From Perognathus longimembris pacificus (taxonomy: Eukaryota > Chordata > Mammalia > Rodentia > Heteromyidae), in assembly GCF_023159225.1 (NCBI RefSeq), contig NC_063174.1:36367691-36431690 (forward strand): a stretch of DNA of 64,000 nucleotides. Reading direction: 5' to 3'. The first letter of the stretch is position 1. Each line of letters starts with the position of its first letter. Shown in pieces: positions 9,741-20,400 of this stretch. Position numbers and translations under genes: made by a program. The notes under the pieces are model-generated. The model saw only the letters and a list, made by a program, of their open reading frames with translations, made no database searches and had not been told where the DNA came from.

Positions 9741-11869
9741 TAAGTGTATGGGGAAAGAGTAGGATATGAATTTTTAGCTCTTTGCTGGTTTCTTATCCAA
9801 AACATTATTTTCAGTCTGAACAGCTGATCACAGTCCTGATTGCTTATACCTGGTTAGTGTTGACATTGTGCCTGGGAACTGTACTGCATGTCTATGGGGC
9901 CCTTCCATCTGCTTCCTTTGTAAATCTCTCTTCCTTTCAGTGCCTCCAAACTTGGACCCCCAAAGAGGAGTGCAGCAGCTGAATGTCATTCTCTTGGGCC
10001 TTGGCCCAGGCATGCATCTTTCTAGGAGGATGACTGAATCCCATTCTTAGGTCTAAAGTTCCTCTTGATTAGCGGCTGCTTTTGTTTGTTGTTTTTAACA
10101 GCATCTCTCTCTTTCCTGGGTAGCTTACAGGGATGTGTTTGAGAGCCTCTTCCAGCTGGGAAGCTGCCCAGCTCCCACCAGCTGAGTTGGGGGGGATGGC
10201 TTCCCTTTAGTTCCGCTGCCTGTGGACTACAAGGACTTCACTTCCAGCCTGGCCACAGTGGCCCTTGTCTCTCTGCAGACTTGGCTCTGTTCTCTGGGTT
10301 TTCATTCTCCAGCCATCTGGGCATTTTGAGCACCCTTCTTATCTCAGTACCTTGGCACTCAGGACCACATGTCATACTAACATAGAGATGGAAACAAAGG
10401 AATCCTTCACCTCTGGCTTGCAATTCCCCTGGAAGCATCATAGGCTGAGTGACAGTCAGGGAGATTATGGGAGCTGTGCAGAGGTCTGCAGTGATGTAAA
10501 TGGTTTTGCTGATAGAAGGGATACAGAATGGGGTGACAATGGCTTGGATTGTTCAGTACCAGGATTCTTAGGGCCTAGCTTCCTCCTTCTTTCTCTGACT
10601 GTTCTATAATCTGAGAGGAAGAATGAAGGCCTCTGTGGCCTGTGTTTGCCTTAGTCTGTCTCTTCAAGCCTATATACCTCAGCTTAGGGACTAGCAATTC
10701 TGTGTGTGCCAGAGGACTGAATCTAGCTCTTTATTAAGAATTCTGCGTATATCTCCAGTTTTTTAAGTTCCTTTTTTTGACTTCCTCAACTGCTAATTTC
10801 AGCAGGGTCAGATCATGATCACTTTTCAGAGAAGCATTGGGAAAGATTAGTCCAAGAGTGCTGACGGCAAGTTCACTAGAATTGCCCGGCCTAGAGAAAA
10901 CAATATTTGACCCAAAGACAGTTCCTCTAGCCCATTTACTCCCTGTCTACTGAGTTACCTGACATCCTTGCTACCAGCCCCCTGATTCCTGAGCACTCAT
11001 TCTCATTCTGCACTCTGCCCAGCCCTCTCTCAGAGGTGGTTAACCAGGCGTCAGGTAGTACTGGCAAAGAACAGCAGCCAGGGTTACTTGCATCAGACAT
11101 CAGCAGTTTGAGGCTTCAGCCTCTTGAAAAGTAGACTGACAGTATTTACATCTTTTCAGATAATCTGAGTACATTTAGCAGTTGAATATTTGGTCCCTGG
11201 CATTTGTTCACATATGGAAAGCCTAAAGCTTCCAAACTCCATTCTTTAAATCAGTGTAGTATTAATAAGACATCTCTAATAGAGCCAAAAGGTTATGGCA
11301 CCTCACTTCAAGGGTTATTTATTTTGATACTAGTTGACATTTAGACATGGAAAGTGAAAGATTCATTCAAGACCATCCATTGAATTTTGATCCTCTGGTC
11401 CCTGTGACAGGCAATGATTGATGGTCCCTTTCCTGTAGAGCCTGTGACCAATTTAGCTGGACTCATGAGTTCTACATTATGGCTGCCACTTCTGCTCCCT
11501 GCCTCCTTCCCCCAGTTGCCAGTCAGTTCTCTGTATGAAGGCAGCTTGGTGTGGGTTTACCAGATGGTTCTCAGTCTTCTTGTTCCAGTTGTGTATCTCA
11601 GTCTTCACGTGAATATTAAATTAATATCAAAATTAACACCTAGCTGGCTCAGTTTCTGTGTGAGATTCACCTATTATCAGTGTCTGATCACGTCTGGCAA
11701 ACATGGAAGAAACAATGGAGTTCGGAGTATAGGATTGTTGCTCCTGAGGTACAGGAATGACATGCTGCTCCTTCACATACCCTCACGTGAGGAAAGAATG
11801 CATATTCTCTGGCACAAGTTGGCTCTACCACATGGCTTGAAATAAATGGCCATTTTATTTCCCATTAGG
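9741..11869. other. Unassigned noncoding stretch
   Basis: Largely unique. Open frames of 114 codons (10265-10609, plus) and 143 codons (11414-11845, plus) have no domain, no flanking splice signals I can defend and no coding-type codon usage. The unique sequence near 10800-10950 has a few CpGs and could include a weakly conserved block. Confidence 0.4.
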
Positions 11870-12120
11870 AGGAGAGATGTGGAGCAGCTTGGCAGCAGAT
11901 CTGTGGCTGGATAATTGTTTGAAAAACGATAGCTTTCTTCCACATAGGAGATTAAATGCCTGCCTTTGGTCAGAGCAAAGTAGGCCTCTTTTGGACTCTC
12001 TGATTTTTGCAAAAGGCCCCATGTTGGGCCACATAACAGTCATTGCATGTGTTACACCCTTGTTAATAAAGGAAATCCTTTTCATGAGTGTAAACAATTA
12101 GCCCTGCCAGCGTTTATAGC
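11870..12120. promoter_or_regulatory. Candidate conserved noncoding element
   Basis: Repeat-free AT-balanced sequence with tight site clusters: tgttaataaa at 12061-12070, and gtaaacaattag at 12090-12101, where a forkhead core (GTAAACA) overlaps a homeodomain core. A further ggataattgttt lies at about 11908-11919. The gttggcc/gggcc pair near 12022-12030 and the absence of simple repeats add to an enhancer-like look. Function is inferred. Confidence 0.35.
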
Positions 12121-12750
12121 TCTTTAAACTCAGAGTAAAGCCTTGGTTTTACTAACGTATTCTTATCAGTTGTCTTCAATTGAAACAAGTTACTGTATAC
12201 TAGTGTTGAAAAAAGTCAGTATTAACTACAGTACTTCTAAATGACCACTGCACCATTGCTCCTTAAGTGGGATATCTTAAATTTAAACATCATTTTCCCT
12301 AGAACATTAACCAATAAGTTTATATTGTCTTATCATTCATTTTCATGCTACCTCACTAGACCAGACTAAGTGTGGTGCTCCATTCTCCATCTGTAAAATA
12401 GAAAAAACCAAAAAGATCAAGTTCAACTTGGACGTTTACATTCATATGACCTGAGTTTACCAAAATGCTGCCTAGAGCTTTTAAATTTTGTAAGTTCTGC
12501 TTTTTACCTACCCAAGGGAGTCTGAACATTATGTGATCTGGGCCAGAGTACAACAGGTCCATGGCCAGGTTGAACTGGGCAAACAAATGGGACAAGTTCC
12601 AGTTTACCAAGCTGGCACACATTATGTGCTGGTCAAGGAAGTGTTTTTCAAATCATGGGAATGAGGGGGACCAGTAAAAATCCATTCCTGCTTTGATAGT
12701 AGCCTTTGGAGATACTTTTATAATTTGAAAACAGTCCAATGGCAGGCCTA
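12121..12750. other. Unassigned unique sequence
   Basis: No repeat recognised. It lies between two candidate conserved blocks and may be partly constrained itself. The minus-strand frame at 12356-12622 has no domain. Confidence 0.4.
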
Positions 12751-13020
12751 GGGAGAGGCCTTACTTTCGCCAACATGCAACATTAGGCAGGAGAAACAAG
12801 GCCTTTCTGGCTGATTTGACCCGTGGGTGGGCCCTTTTCCACATGTTTCTAATTAGAAATGCAAGAAAGGGTAGATATTCCGTGGCAACTCTCCTTTCCT
12901 TCTCTGCTTGGAGACAGAACAACAGGGCCTTTGTGGTGACCTTTGCAGAGCTGTTTACGTTTGGTGACCTGCCTGAGCACTCCCACCAGAGTGGGTGCAC
13001 CTCCAGGCTAACGAGGAACA
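12751..13020. promoter_or_regulatory. Candidate conserved noncoding element
   Basis: Carries a perfect 14-base palindrome of two homeodomain cores (tttctaattagaaa, 12846-12859). It also has a nuclear-receptor-like tgacctttgcag (about 12937-12948), a forkhead core tgtttac (12952-12958) and retained CpGs (ttcgcc, acccgtggg, ttccgtgg, tttacgttt, taacgagg). No dispersed repeat overlaps it. Overlapping open frames on both strands (12761-13100) reflect lack of stops, not coding. Confidence 0.4.
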
Positions 13021-14935
13021 GCCATAATATCTATGACTTGGGTAGACTTGCAAGTCAAAACAAAAACCAAGAGGATTCCCTGTTGTTGAGACTGAGTTAA
13101 TTTTTTTATAGATTTATGGAGGTATAAATTACATACCATAAAAAATCAAATGATTTTTTCAGTAGATTTATAGAGCTGTGTCACCATCGCTACATTCCAG
13201 TTTTAGAACTTTGGTTAAACTTCAAAAACACCAATAATGATCCTAAATGAAATGTACTTTGTGCTATAGTACAAAATCAATGGTTGAGGCTATCTTGAGC
13301 TAGGCGAGAGGCCACCTAGGAAATGATTTGAGACAACTAGTCTCAAGTTTCTCAAAGTACATGAAGTTTGAGATTAGCTTTATACATAGCAAAATCACCC
13401 ACATTTTTGCCTACCAAATAATAGGACTTTGTTGAAATTTTGAGAAACCATCACACAACCTGTATCCCATGTCAGTGTCAGTTAATGTCTCCTCACTATT
13501 AAGGTGCCGAAGATGAGAATATAAGCTGCCCTCAGTGAAGTTATAACTCACTTTGAGCCTCTAATCAAATTATGTATCCATGTGCCCTCATTAAAGATAG
13601 AAACAAGGTTCCCATCTCTAAGAACTAATACTCTGGTGGCTGATGCTAATATCAGTTGGATCATATCAATTTGATAAGTACTATAAGGACTCCAAAAGTT
13701 CATCAGTAAAGGCCGTAGAGAAGATGTTATAAAGAAACCAAAGATATGGTATGTACGTTCTGCTGCCTTTGGAGAAAGCACCATGAGATCTGGTCCCTGC
13801 TTTTCAAGGGCAGGTGTGATTGGTGAGGAAAAAAACCATCTCCGGTTTGACAAAATAAGCTCTGGAAAAGTGGAAAAAGGCAAAGCATGCTAGGAATTGG
13901 GTGGAGCAAGAAACCATTTTGTGGCAGTCTTCCTAGAAGTAGTGTTTGAGGTGAATTTTGACAGATTTGGTGGACTTTCAGCAGGCAACGGTGTGTACAA
14001 AGCAGTTCATATGAAAGATGAGAGCCAAGACTCAGTTGGAGAGCTTGGGATATGTTCTAGAACACCGAGTAGCCAAAGAAGGATTAATCCATGTGTGATA
14101 CAGTGTAAGTTATTTCTATATATTTATGTTAGAAATGGAAATCAAAGAAATGCCTAGCTCCACCTTGCTTTGCCTGAGTCACATTAGTGACTTTTTTCAT
14201 TGCTGTGACCCATTCATTACCAAACATAACTACTAAAAGGGAGAGATTACTTTTTATCTCTCATATTTCAATCACTGGCTACCTGTTGTTCTGTGGAGTG
14301 TCGTGGTGCATGATGGGTACCTGGGATCAAGAAGGTTCACAACTCATGTTGGAGAAGCAGAGAGAACTTCTAACACAAGAAGGGCCCAGAGATAATACAT
14401 CCCATAGGACCTTACTTCAGTTAGCTACTTCTAGCTAGTCCTCCCCTTCTGCAGCTTCCAGATTATCTCCCAGTGGTGCCAGCTGGAGATACCAGCAGAG
14501 GACGAAGTGTTCAAAAATAGGAGCCCAGGGGGGACAATTATGTATTCAAACTAGTGGAAGAACCCACCTCACCATGTCCTTGATGTAGTCTATATACCAC
14601 GGTGATGTGATGGTTCCTTTTGTTCCGTTTCTTCTCAAAGGATTCATCATCATATGGTCACCACCCACTGAACCACCGTCAGAGCACCAGTACATATTTC
14701 CTTAGTGACAGCCCAAGATTTTAAAAGCACGTCTTTGACCAGCACATACTTCACGCTATGTTGATAAGATGAACCTGGCTGTGGACCTGTTGTTTAACCC
14801 TGGCCTAGAAATTTAAATATATCCTTTTAAGATGAAAACAGCAGCAATATTAGTTACTTGTCTTTGAAAATGCAATAGCTTTTCCTTAGTAGCTTTAACA
14901 AGTGGACAGAAAATATAGAAAAGAAAGGAAAAAGG
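13021..14935. other. Mostly unassigned; possible ancient repeat traces
   Basis: Between about 13510 and 14060 the text resembles a very old dispersed repeat (ataagtactataaggactcc; gtgtttgaggtgaattttgaca; gtgtacaaagcagttcatat), of the same general kind as at 45.2 and 58.4 kb. The match is loose. The rest is unrecognised. A CTCF-like core at 14490-14504 is listed separately. Confidence 0.35.
14490..14504 (+). promoter_or_regulatory. Possible CTCF-type site
   Basis: taccagcagaggacg matches most of the CTCF core (CCASYAGRKGGC), with an A in place of one invariant G. A single motif by eye is weak evidence. Confidence 0.2.
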
Positions 14936-15014
14936 GAGGAAGAAAAGGAGGGAAAGAAAGAGAGGAAAGGAAGGGAGGGAGGAAGAGAGAAAGGGAAGAA
15001 AGGAGGGAAGAAAT
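14936..15014 (+). repeat. Polypurine (GGAA/GAAA)-rich tract
   Basis: About 80 bases of almost pure purine on the plus strand (aggaagggagggaggaagag and similar). It has mirror-repeat potential but no flanking retroposon body. Its complementary strand gives a spurious Ser/Leu/Phe-rich frame. Confidence 0.9.
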
Positions 15015-15730
15015 AATACCACTTGTTTAAGAATGCCAGAGTTCTACAATCTAAACTTGTTTCTAAACTTAAGTTGCTAAAGACCTTGAACCTGGGGTTG
15101 TTTAGGAATTTTAGAAAGTAGAGAATGCTTCCTTCAGAAAGGAATTAACTCAGTTGCTTTTGATGTTACCAAAAAAAGGGAGTTTTGTCGTTTTTTTGTT
15201 TTGTTTTGTTTTCATGGATGGTCTGCCTACTGTGTGGCCTTCCTCAGGACATGGACGACCTCTCTTAGGGGTCAGTGTGAATAGCCAGGCTGCAGCTGGA
15301 GCTGGAGACAATAGTCAGCACTGTTGGGCATTGCCCTTTAAGCCCTGAAGGTTAATTTCATAGTATTTAGTGGCATTGAACCTACCAAAGAAAATGCTGC
15401 TTCATTTAGGAGAATATAATTTCTGTATGCTTATTATTTTTTCATGAAGAGGGAAGAAAAGAGAGTTTGGGAGGAACATAGCTTAGCCTACTGGTCTTGT
15501 AGGCAAGTTAAAAAAAAAAAGCAAGTAGTCAGTACTCTTAATATGTCATGTCAGCCTACTGATAATCATTTAGATGCCATCACATGCGAAGTCCCCTCCC
15601 ATTGTTGTTTTTTCTCTGGACTGAGATGCCTTTTAAAAATTCCTTTTGGGGGAAATGGTTTTGTCAAAACCAACAAATAATGGATTTATAACTGCTTTTA
15701 CTGAGAAGTAAGTAGAAACTGTGAGGTCTG

Positions 15731-15731
<1 letters not shown>
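15015..15731. other. Unassigned unique sequence
   Basis: No repeat or gene recognised. Short poly-A (15511-15520) and (TTTTG)n-like (15190-15212) runs only. Confidence 0.45.

Positions 15732-15781
<50 letters not shown>
15732..15781 (+). repeat. (GT)n microsatellite
   Basis: About 25 uninterrupted GT units. The purity implies it is likely polymorphic in length. Confidence 0.97.
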
Positions 15782-15782
<1 letters not shown>

Positions 15783-15906
15783 AATTTATCTTCCAGTGTA
15801 GTACTAATTATGGGTTGGGGGATGATTGTGTTTGCCACTCTGCATGTTAAAAAGGATGAGCTTTTGGACATTGCTTAAGTTTAGATAAGCAACACACCAC
15901 ACCATT

Positions 15907-15958
15907 TTTTAGTGTAAGTAAATCTCCAAAATTGTACTGTAATGTACTTACACTAAAA
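15907..15958. repeat. Perfect 14-bp inverted repeat with 24-nt loop
   Basis: ttttagtgtaagta (15907-15920) is mirrored exactly by tacttacactaaaa (15945-15958). The loop (15921-15944) itself contains a short gtac motif. It resembles the two ends of a very small MITE, but no target duplication is evident. A transcript would form a stable A/U-rich stem. Confidence 0.85.
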
Positions 15959-16412
15959 TTTATTTATTATCTGAAATTGAAATTTCAGTGAGCCTTCTAG
16001 ATCTATTTTTGTTAAATCTGATAACTCTGTTTTACTTCTTCAATAAGAAGACTGTCCAAGGATCTTAGGAGCTTTTACCATTACTGAAAGTCACTTAAAC
16101 TAAAACCAACAATGAGATAAAACATAATCATGTCTTCATGATATACCCAGGGGAGATTAAGTCCTTTCTCATTCCTTCATCTATCTTTTTGTAACTAATT
16201 CCATGGATCCATTTCTATTGGGAGTGGCCCTCCTAGAGCTGCTATAACCAAAAATCATACCACCTGGATAGCTTCTGTGTCCCAGTCTTAAACCACATGA
16301 TCAGGCCAGAACTGGTGCTCTCTTTTAAATCCAATCCCTCTAAAATTCTTCTTTCTTTAATTCTTATCTGACATAGTAAGACATGTCTCTGATGAGGAGA
16401 ATAACAGCCGTT
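15959..16412. other. Unassigned unique sequence
   Basis: AT-rich noncoding sequence with no recognised repeat. Confidence 0.45.
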
Positions 16413-16550
16413 GACTGGGAATGTGGACTAGTGGTAGAGTGCTTGCCTCATACACATGAAGCCCTGGGTTCAATTCCTCAGCACCACATATATAGAAAAA
16501 GCCAGAAGAGGTGCTGTGGTAGAGTGGTAGAATGCTAGCATTAAGAAAAA

Positions 16551-16732
16551 AGAAGAGGAAGAGGAAGAAGAAGAAGAAGAAGAAGAAGAAGAAGAAGAAG
16601 AAGAAGAAGAAGAAGAAGAAGAAGAAGAAGAAGAAGAAGAACAAGAAGAAGAAGAAGAAGAACAAGAAGAAGAAGAAGAAGAAGAAGAAGAAGAAGAAGA
16701 AGAAGAAGAAGAAGAAGAAGAAGAAGAAGAAG
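16551..16732 (+). repeat. (GAA)n array 1
   Basis: About 60 units, beginning with two GAGGAA variants and carrying two aac interruptions near 16641 and 16661. It produces artefactual poly-Lys, poly-Ser and poly-Phe frames on both strands. Confidence 0.97.
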
Positions 16733-16771
16733 CAGCTGTGGTAGAGTGGTAGAATGCTAGCATTAAGAAAA

Positions 16772-16866
16772 AAGAAGAGAAGAAGAAGAAGAAGAAGAAG
16801 AAGAAGAAGAAGAAGAAGAAGAAGAAGAAGAAGAAGAAGAAGAAGAAGAAGAAGAAGAAGAAGAAG
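16772..16866 (+). repeat. (GAA)n array 2
   Basis: About 31 units, purer than array 1, and bounded on the right by the SINE's own gcc (the normal aagaagccagg site). Its position shows the array grew from the SINE's internal GAAGCC motif. Confidence 0.97.
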
Positions 16867-16929
16867 CCGCCAAGGACAGTACTCAGGCCCTGAGTCCCAA
16901 GCCTCAGCACTGTTTATCAGTTTCTGTCT

Positions 16930-17040
16930 CCAAAATAACCAGCAAAAAAAGCTAGGATGGCAGTATGACTCAAGTGGTAGAGCACAAGCTGAACAAACAA
17001 GTCAGCATGAGGCTCTGTGTTCAAATGCCAATACTGCTGA
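16930..17040 (+). mobile_element. Geo-type SINE right-half fragment
   Basis: atgactcaagtggtagagca and gctctgtgttcaaatgcc match a decayed tRNA-like right monomer. No left half is visible. It directly follows the expanded SINE and ends at a purine-rich tail. Confidence 0.6.
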
Positions 17041-17096
17041 GAGAGACAGAGACAGAGAGGGAGGAGGGGAGAGAGAAAGAAAGAGGGAGAGAAACT
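17038..17096 (+). repeat. (GA)-rich polypurine tract
   Basis: gagagagacagagacagaga followed by further purine runs. It is probably the degenerate tail of the SINE to its left. Confidence 0.85.
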
Positions 17097-17144
17097 GGAA
17101 TTGACTACATGATATGTATCCATTTTCTACCTTCATGAGTCCCT

Positions 17145-17315
17145 AATGCTTCTCAACAGGACTTGAAATAGATAGTACTATTTCTGTTTTACAAGTAGAG
17201 AAGCGACAGACAAGAGAGTTTAAGTAACTTGCTGCCAGCCACAAGCTGTTGTAAGGCTGAGCAGGAATGAGTAAGTGTTTACATGGGTCTCACTTCCAAA
17301 CTCCTCCACCTAAGG
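17145..17315 (-). mobile_element. MIR-type ancient SINE remnant
   Basis: Shows the MIR/MIR-core pattern atttctgttttacaagtaga, then gagtttaagtaacttgctgc, then a cacaagctgttgtaaggctg block (compare the family's 'agctagtaagtggcagagc'). The copy is strongly diverged, and orientation is uncertain by eye. Confidence 0.6.
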
Positions 17316-18699
17316 AAAGTAGTGAGTGTGCTTAGATTCCCCCACTTTGTCCACTCCTTCCCCAAACCCTTGTTTGGCCTGATGATGAAATCATCCCTCT
17401 CTCTTCTTGTTCCTTATGGCTAGAATTGATATTTTTAAAAAAATCCTTGCCCATGTATCACATAACAATGCATGTTTGCCAATGTTAGTCTCGATGTTTC
17501 CTATGTTATATGAAAAATGGCTGAAGCATGAGAAACAAAAATCCCAGGAATTTTCATTACATTTTATAATTTGCTGTCATTTTCGTATCATTAAAAGAGC
17601 CTGTAAATCACTGCCAGCTTTGAGAGGACTTGTTGGGGGAATTACATGATCAGTCCAAAATGGCACTGCACCATGCCACCAGTGGTCCTGCCAAAGGCAG
17701 GGGGCTCTGCCCCCTTTCCCACCCTGTTCCTTCTCAGCTCTCCTCTTAAGAAATATACTGCCCAATACAATTTTCTTTTTGAACAAATACATCCTCCCCT
17801 TGGCTCACTCCTTGTATAAAATGATTTTGTACCCGCTCCTGCTTTTCCCATCTCTGGCTGGGAAGTTCATGAAGTTAGCCATTCTATCCTTCATCTGCTG
17901 TGTGGCCACAGTTGTGAAGTGTAAAACATCTCCATGGGTGTGGTCTCCCAAGTCTCCCAATGACATTGCTTAAACTATGGATTGAGGACCCAGACATCTG
18001 GAGGAATTTTTCTGCTAGGGTCACAGGAGAACCGTGTAAAAGTTTTCCCAGCCTTTCTCCTGTGACTTGGCAGTTCCTCTCTCATCTTTCTGCCCCGTGT
18101 AGACACACAGCATACCCTCCTCCTCACCTTCCACATTTGTCAGCTCATCCCTAGTCCCCTGTGTGCTCCATTTCTTTTTCTTCCTGTTTCCTTGAACCAT
18201 CACTCTCCAACTTTAAAATCAAGTCCATCCAGTATGAAAAGGAAATCTAAGAAGGAAAGAAAGAAAGCAGCAAGGGGGAGCAGGGCGAGTGGTGGGAGGC
18301 ATTGTCACAACCTTCTCCCTTAGTTCTTCGCATCTGAGAAAAGTCACTTCACTCTATTCAGAAATACCAGGATTGCTCTGGCTCCTTTCCTTCTTGGTTC
18401 CTACTCTGCACTTCCCACTGTCCTGTTTCTAACCATCTCCCCACTCTGGGTCTAATTTGATCAGTTTATATATTTGCAGACTTTTTGTTTCCTTCCTTTT
18501 GGGAATCAGAATTCTATGTGATGGTGGCTTTCAGGATCAGTTTCATAAATGGTAATCTCAGGACATTTCAGAAATTCTGGGAAGACATTATTGACTAGTC
18601 TGTACTCTTGGCAGTTTTGCTGTTGTTGTTGTCTCTTAAGAGGCTCAACAAACAGCAGGATTTAATTCAGTCTGCTTTCTTAGTAGCAAAGAGGTAGCA
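17316..18699. other. Unassigned noncoding stretch
   Basis: Short AAAG runs near 18250-18268 and moderate GC near 17640-17760. No repeat or gene recognised. Frames up to 80 codons here have no domain. Confidence 0.45.
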
Positions 18700-18890
18700 T
18701 AGGCCTAACCCTTAAACAAGTGATTTAACTTCTGTGCTTTTTGTTCCTTGTCTGTAAAAAAAAAAAAAAAAAAAAAAGGCAACGTGTTCATTTTGACTTC
18801 CCAGTGATAGTTCGAAGACTCAGTGGGTTAATATTTAGAAATCATTTAGCCAGTGCTTAGCACATATTAAGCAATATATCATGCAAATGC
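18700..18890. mobile_element. MIR remnant with an internal A tract
   Basis: taacccttaaacaagtgatt, tttaacttctgtgctttttg and tccttgtctgtaaa are MIR 3'-half motifs. Following ggcaacg and agactcagtgggttaatatt, the end motif (cagtgcttagcacatatta) also fits. The 'tgtaaaatg' step of MIR has been replaced by 21 pure A residues at about 18758-18778. Confidence 0.7.
18758..18778 (+). repeat. A21 homopolymer
   Basis: An uninterrupted A run lying exactly where MIR elements normally have a short 'gtaaaatggg'. It looks like local expansion rather than an inserted tail, since no extra sequence precedes it. Confidence 0.9.
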
Positions 18891-19079
18891 ATAAAATGAA
18901 TCAAGCAGTAATAATATCTTTCTTCTAATTCATGCCTAAAGAATTTTACCCAGCATCTGTATGATATCTTGAAAGTTAAAACTAAACCCATGTGACAATC
19001 TGTAAGGAATATAAGATAACACATTCCATAAATTCACCCAAGGATTTGGCAATCCAGCCTTGATATATTTTCACTGCAT

Positions 19080-19370
19080 TTTGGCCTCACTGATGGACTA
19101 TTTCCTCCTCCAAGTCCTCATTAATATTTCCTTCCCTGCCCCTTCACATGTGTCCATTGATTGTATTACCTTTCCCTGATTGGTGCGGGGGGAGTGGTCT
19201 ATGCCTGTGTCTATGCCTACATTATTGTGCATCTGTTCAGATACAAAGCCTTTATTCCCTTTTAGGTCATAAGCTCTTGTTGAAGGGTGGTACTACATTT
19301 CTGATTATTGTGTTTCATTCCCAAGCTTTGTACATAAGTGGTCCTTCATCCATGCATTTTGGTTAATTTG
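19080..19370. mobile_element. Possible L2 3'-end remnant
   Basis: Order of motifs fits an L2 tail: ttaatatttccttccctgcc, cattgattgtattacctttc, then ggtcataagctcttgttgaa, 'gggtggtactacatttct' and the terminal cataagtggtcc. Divergence is heavy and the start is not defined. Confidence 0.45.
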
Positions 19371-20264
19371 AGCTTATACAGAGTAAGGAAGGACTGGCCT
19401 CAATGGAGTCACAGATGCACTCAGCAGAAAGGTGAGGCCTCTGCTATGTATTGGAACCATTGGCTCCAAGGTAGGCCTGAGTGGAGAAGGCCAGCTGGGA
19501 GTTGGAGTGGGAGTGAGAGGGGGTGTGCCTGCTATCTGAAAGCCCATGGTATTGGCTTTGCATGGTGCTGAGGAATACATTTAGGTAGCATGCTGAAAAA
19601 TTAGTTTAAAAGGGTCAGCTAAATATACTTTAAAAAATAGTATATAGGGTTTCCTCTAAAAAGTCTTCAGAGGAAAACAGAGCTAGAGAAATCCATGTAC
19701 CATCACTAAAGATGTGCAGACAGAACAAAACAGGGAACCCAGCATGAGCATTGCAGGTACTCTAAGAACAACCCCACAGTGTGCTATGTTTGTATCCTGT
19801 GCAGCTTTTAGCAGATGGATAAATAAAATGTTCTCTATAAGTAAATTCTCATGGCCATGTCGATCTCCTGTGCTGTAAACAAAATTAGGAGACTGGAAAG
19901 TACCGTGCTTTCCCTTTCTCCATTTTGGAGGTAGTCTTGATGTTTGTTTTCATAATTTGGCCAGTACATTTGGCTTCTGAGCATTTCAGAAGGGATGTTT
20001 GAACTCAAAGAAGAAAACATCTCTTGCTTCCGGAACAGCGTTCCTAGCAGCACCCAATGCAGAAGCTGTTTTCCTGTAAGCATAGCACAAAGACAAGACC
20101 CAAAGTCTTTTGAATGAGGCCTTCTTGATCCTGCATATTGCTATGCAGAGTGAGACGGGTGCTATGGCTGCACCATCCGCAGTGGCAGCTGGGCATTACT
20201 GCTGGTGCCGCTGAGGGTAGGATCCATAGAAACCCAAAGATGTGAGCAGACCTTTCTTTGTCCC
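19371..20264. other. Unassigned unique sequence
   Basis: No repeat or gene recognised. Overlapping small frames near 19338-19580 lack any domain. Confidence 0.45.
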
Positions 20265-20400
20265 TTCATTCTTCAGTAAGCTTTACTGAGTGCTTATTGT
20301 GTGCCAGATACTGGGCACTGAGTCCAAGACCTTGGCAGCTAAGCATGGTGTCCTTAGAGAACTGGATGGCCTATCAGAGAAGAGGTCCAGCACAAATAAG
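20265..20400 (+). mobile_element. Ancient repeat head (MIR/L2-era)
   Basis: Begins cattcttcagtaagctttac, then tgagtgcttattgtgtgcca and gatactgggcactgagt. This is the widespread mammalian '...actgagtgcc-tactatgtgcca-ggcactg' block. The remainder decays into unique sequence. Confidence 0.6.

Larger units (their letters stand above)
16413..16910 (+). mobile_element. IDL-Geo SINE expanded by two GAA arrays
   Basis: The ID-like left half is intact in order: gactgggaatgtggactagt with a pol III A-box, then a B-box at ggttcaattcc, then cagcaccacatata. The Geo right half starts at about 16511, but its internal aaaagaag has expanded into a GAA array. After the array, 45 bases of the right half (16513-16557) recur exactly at 16735-16779 with a second GAA array. 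Only after that does the Geo sequence finish (ccgccaaggacagt, actcaggccctgagtccc). A normal ~200-bp SINE has thus become ~500 bp. Confidence 0.9.

Noticed and set aside
10265..10609. 114-codon plus-strand frame
   Set aside because: No domain, no supporting context, and the opposite strand is also open in part.
11414..11845. 143-codon plus-strand frame with hydrophobic N-terminal part
   Set aside because: No recognisable domain, no defensible splice or promoter context, and leucine richness explained by CT-rich DNA.
16357..17104. Long open frames on both strands giving poly-Lys, poly-Arg, poly-Ser or poly-Phe
   Set aside because: They are translations of the GAA arrays in a SINE, with no independent coding signal.
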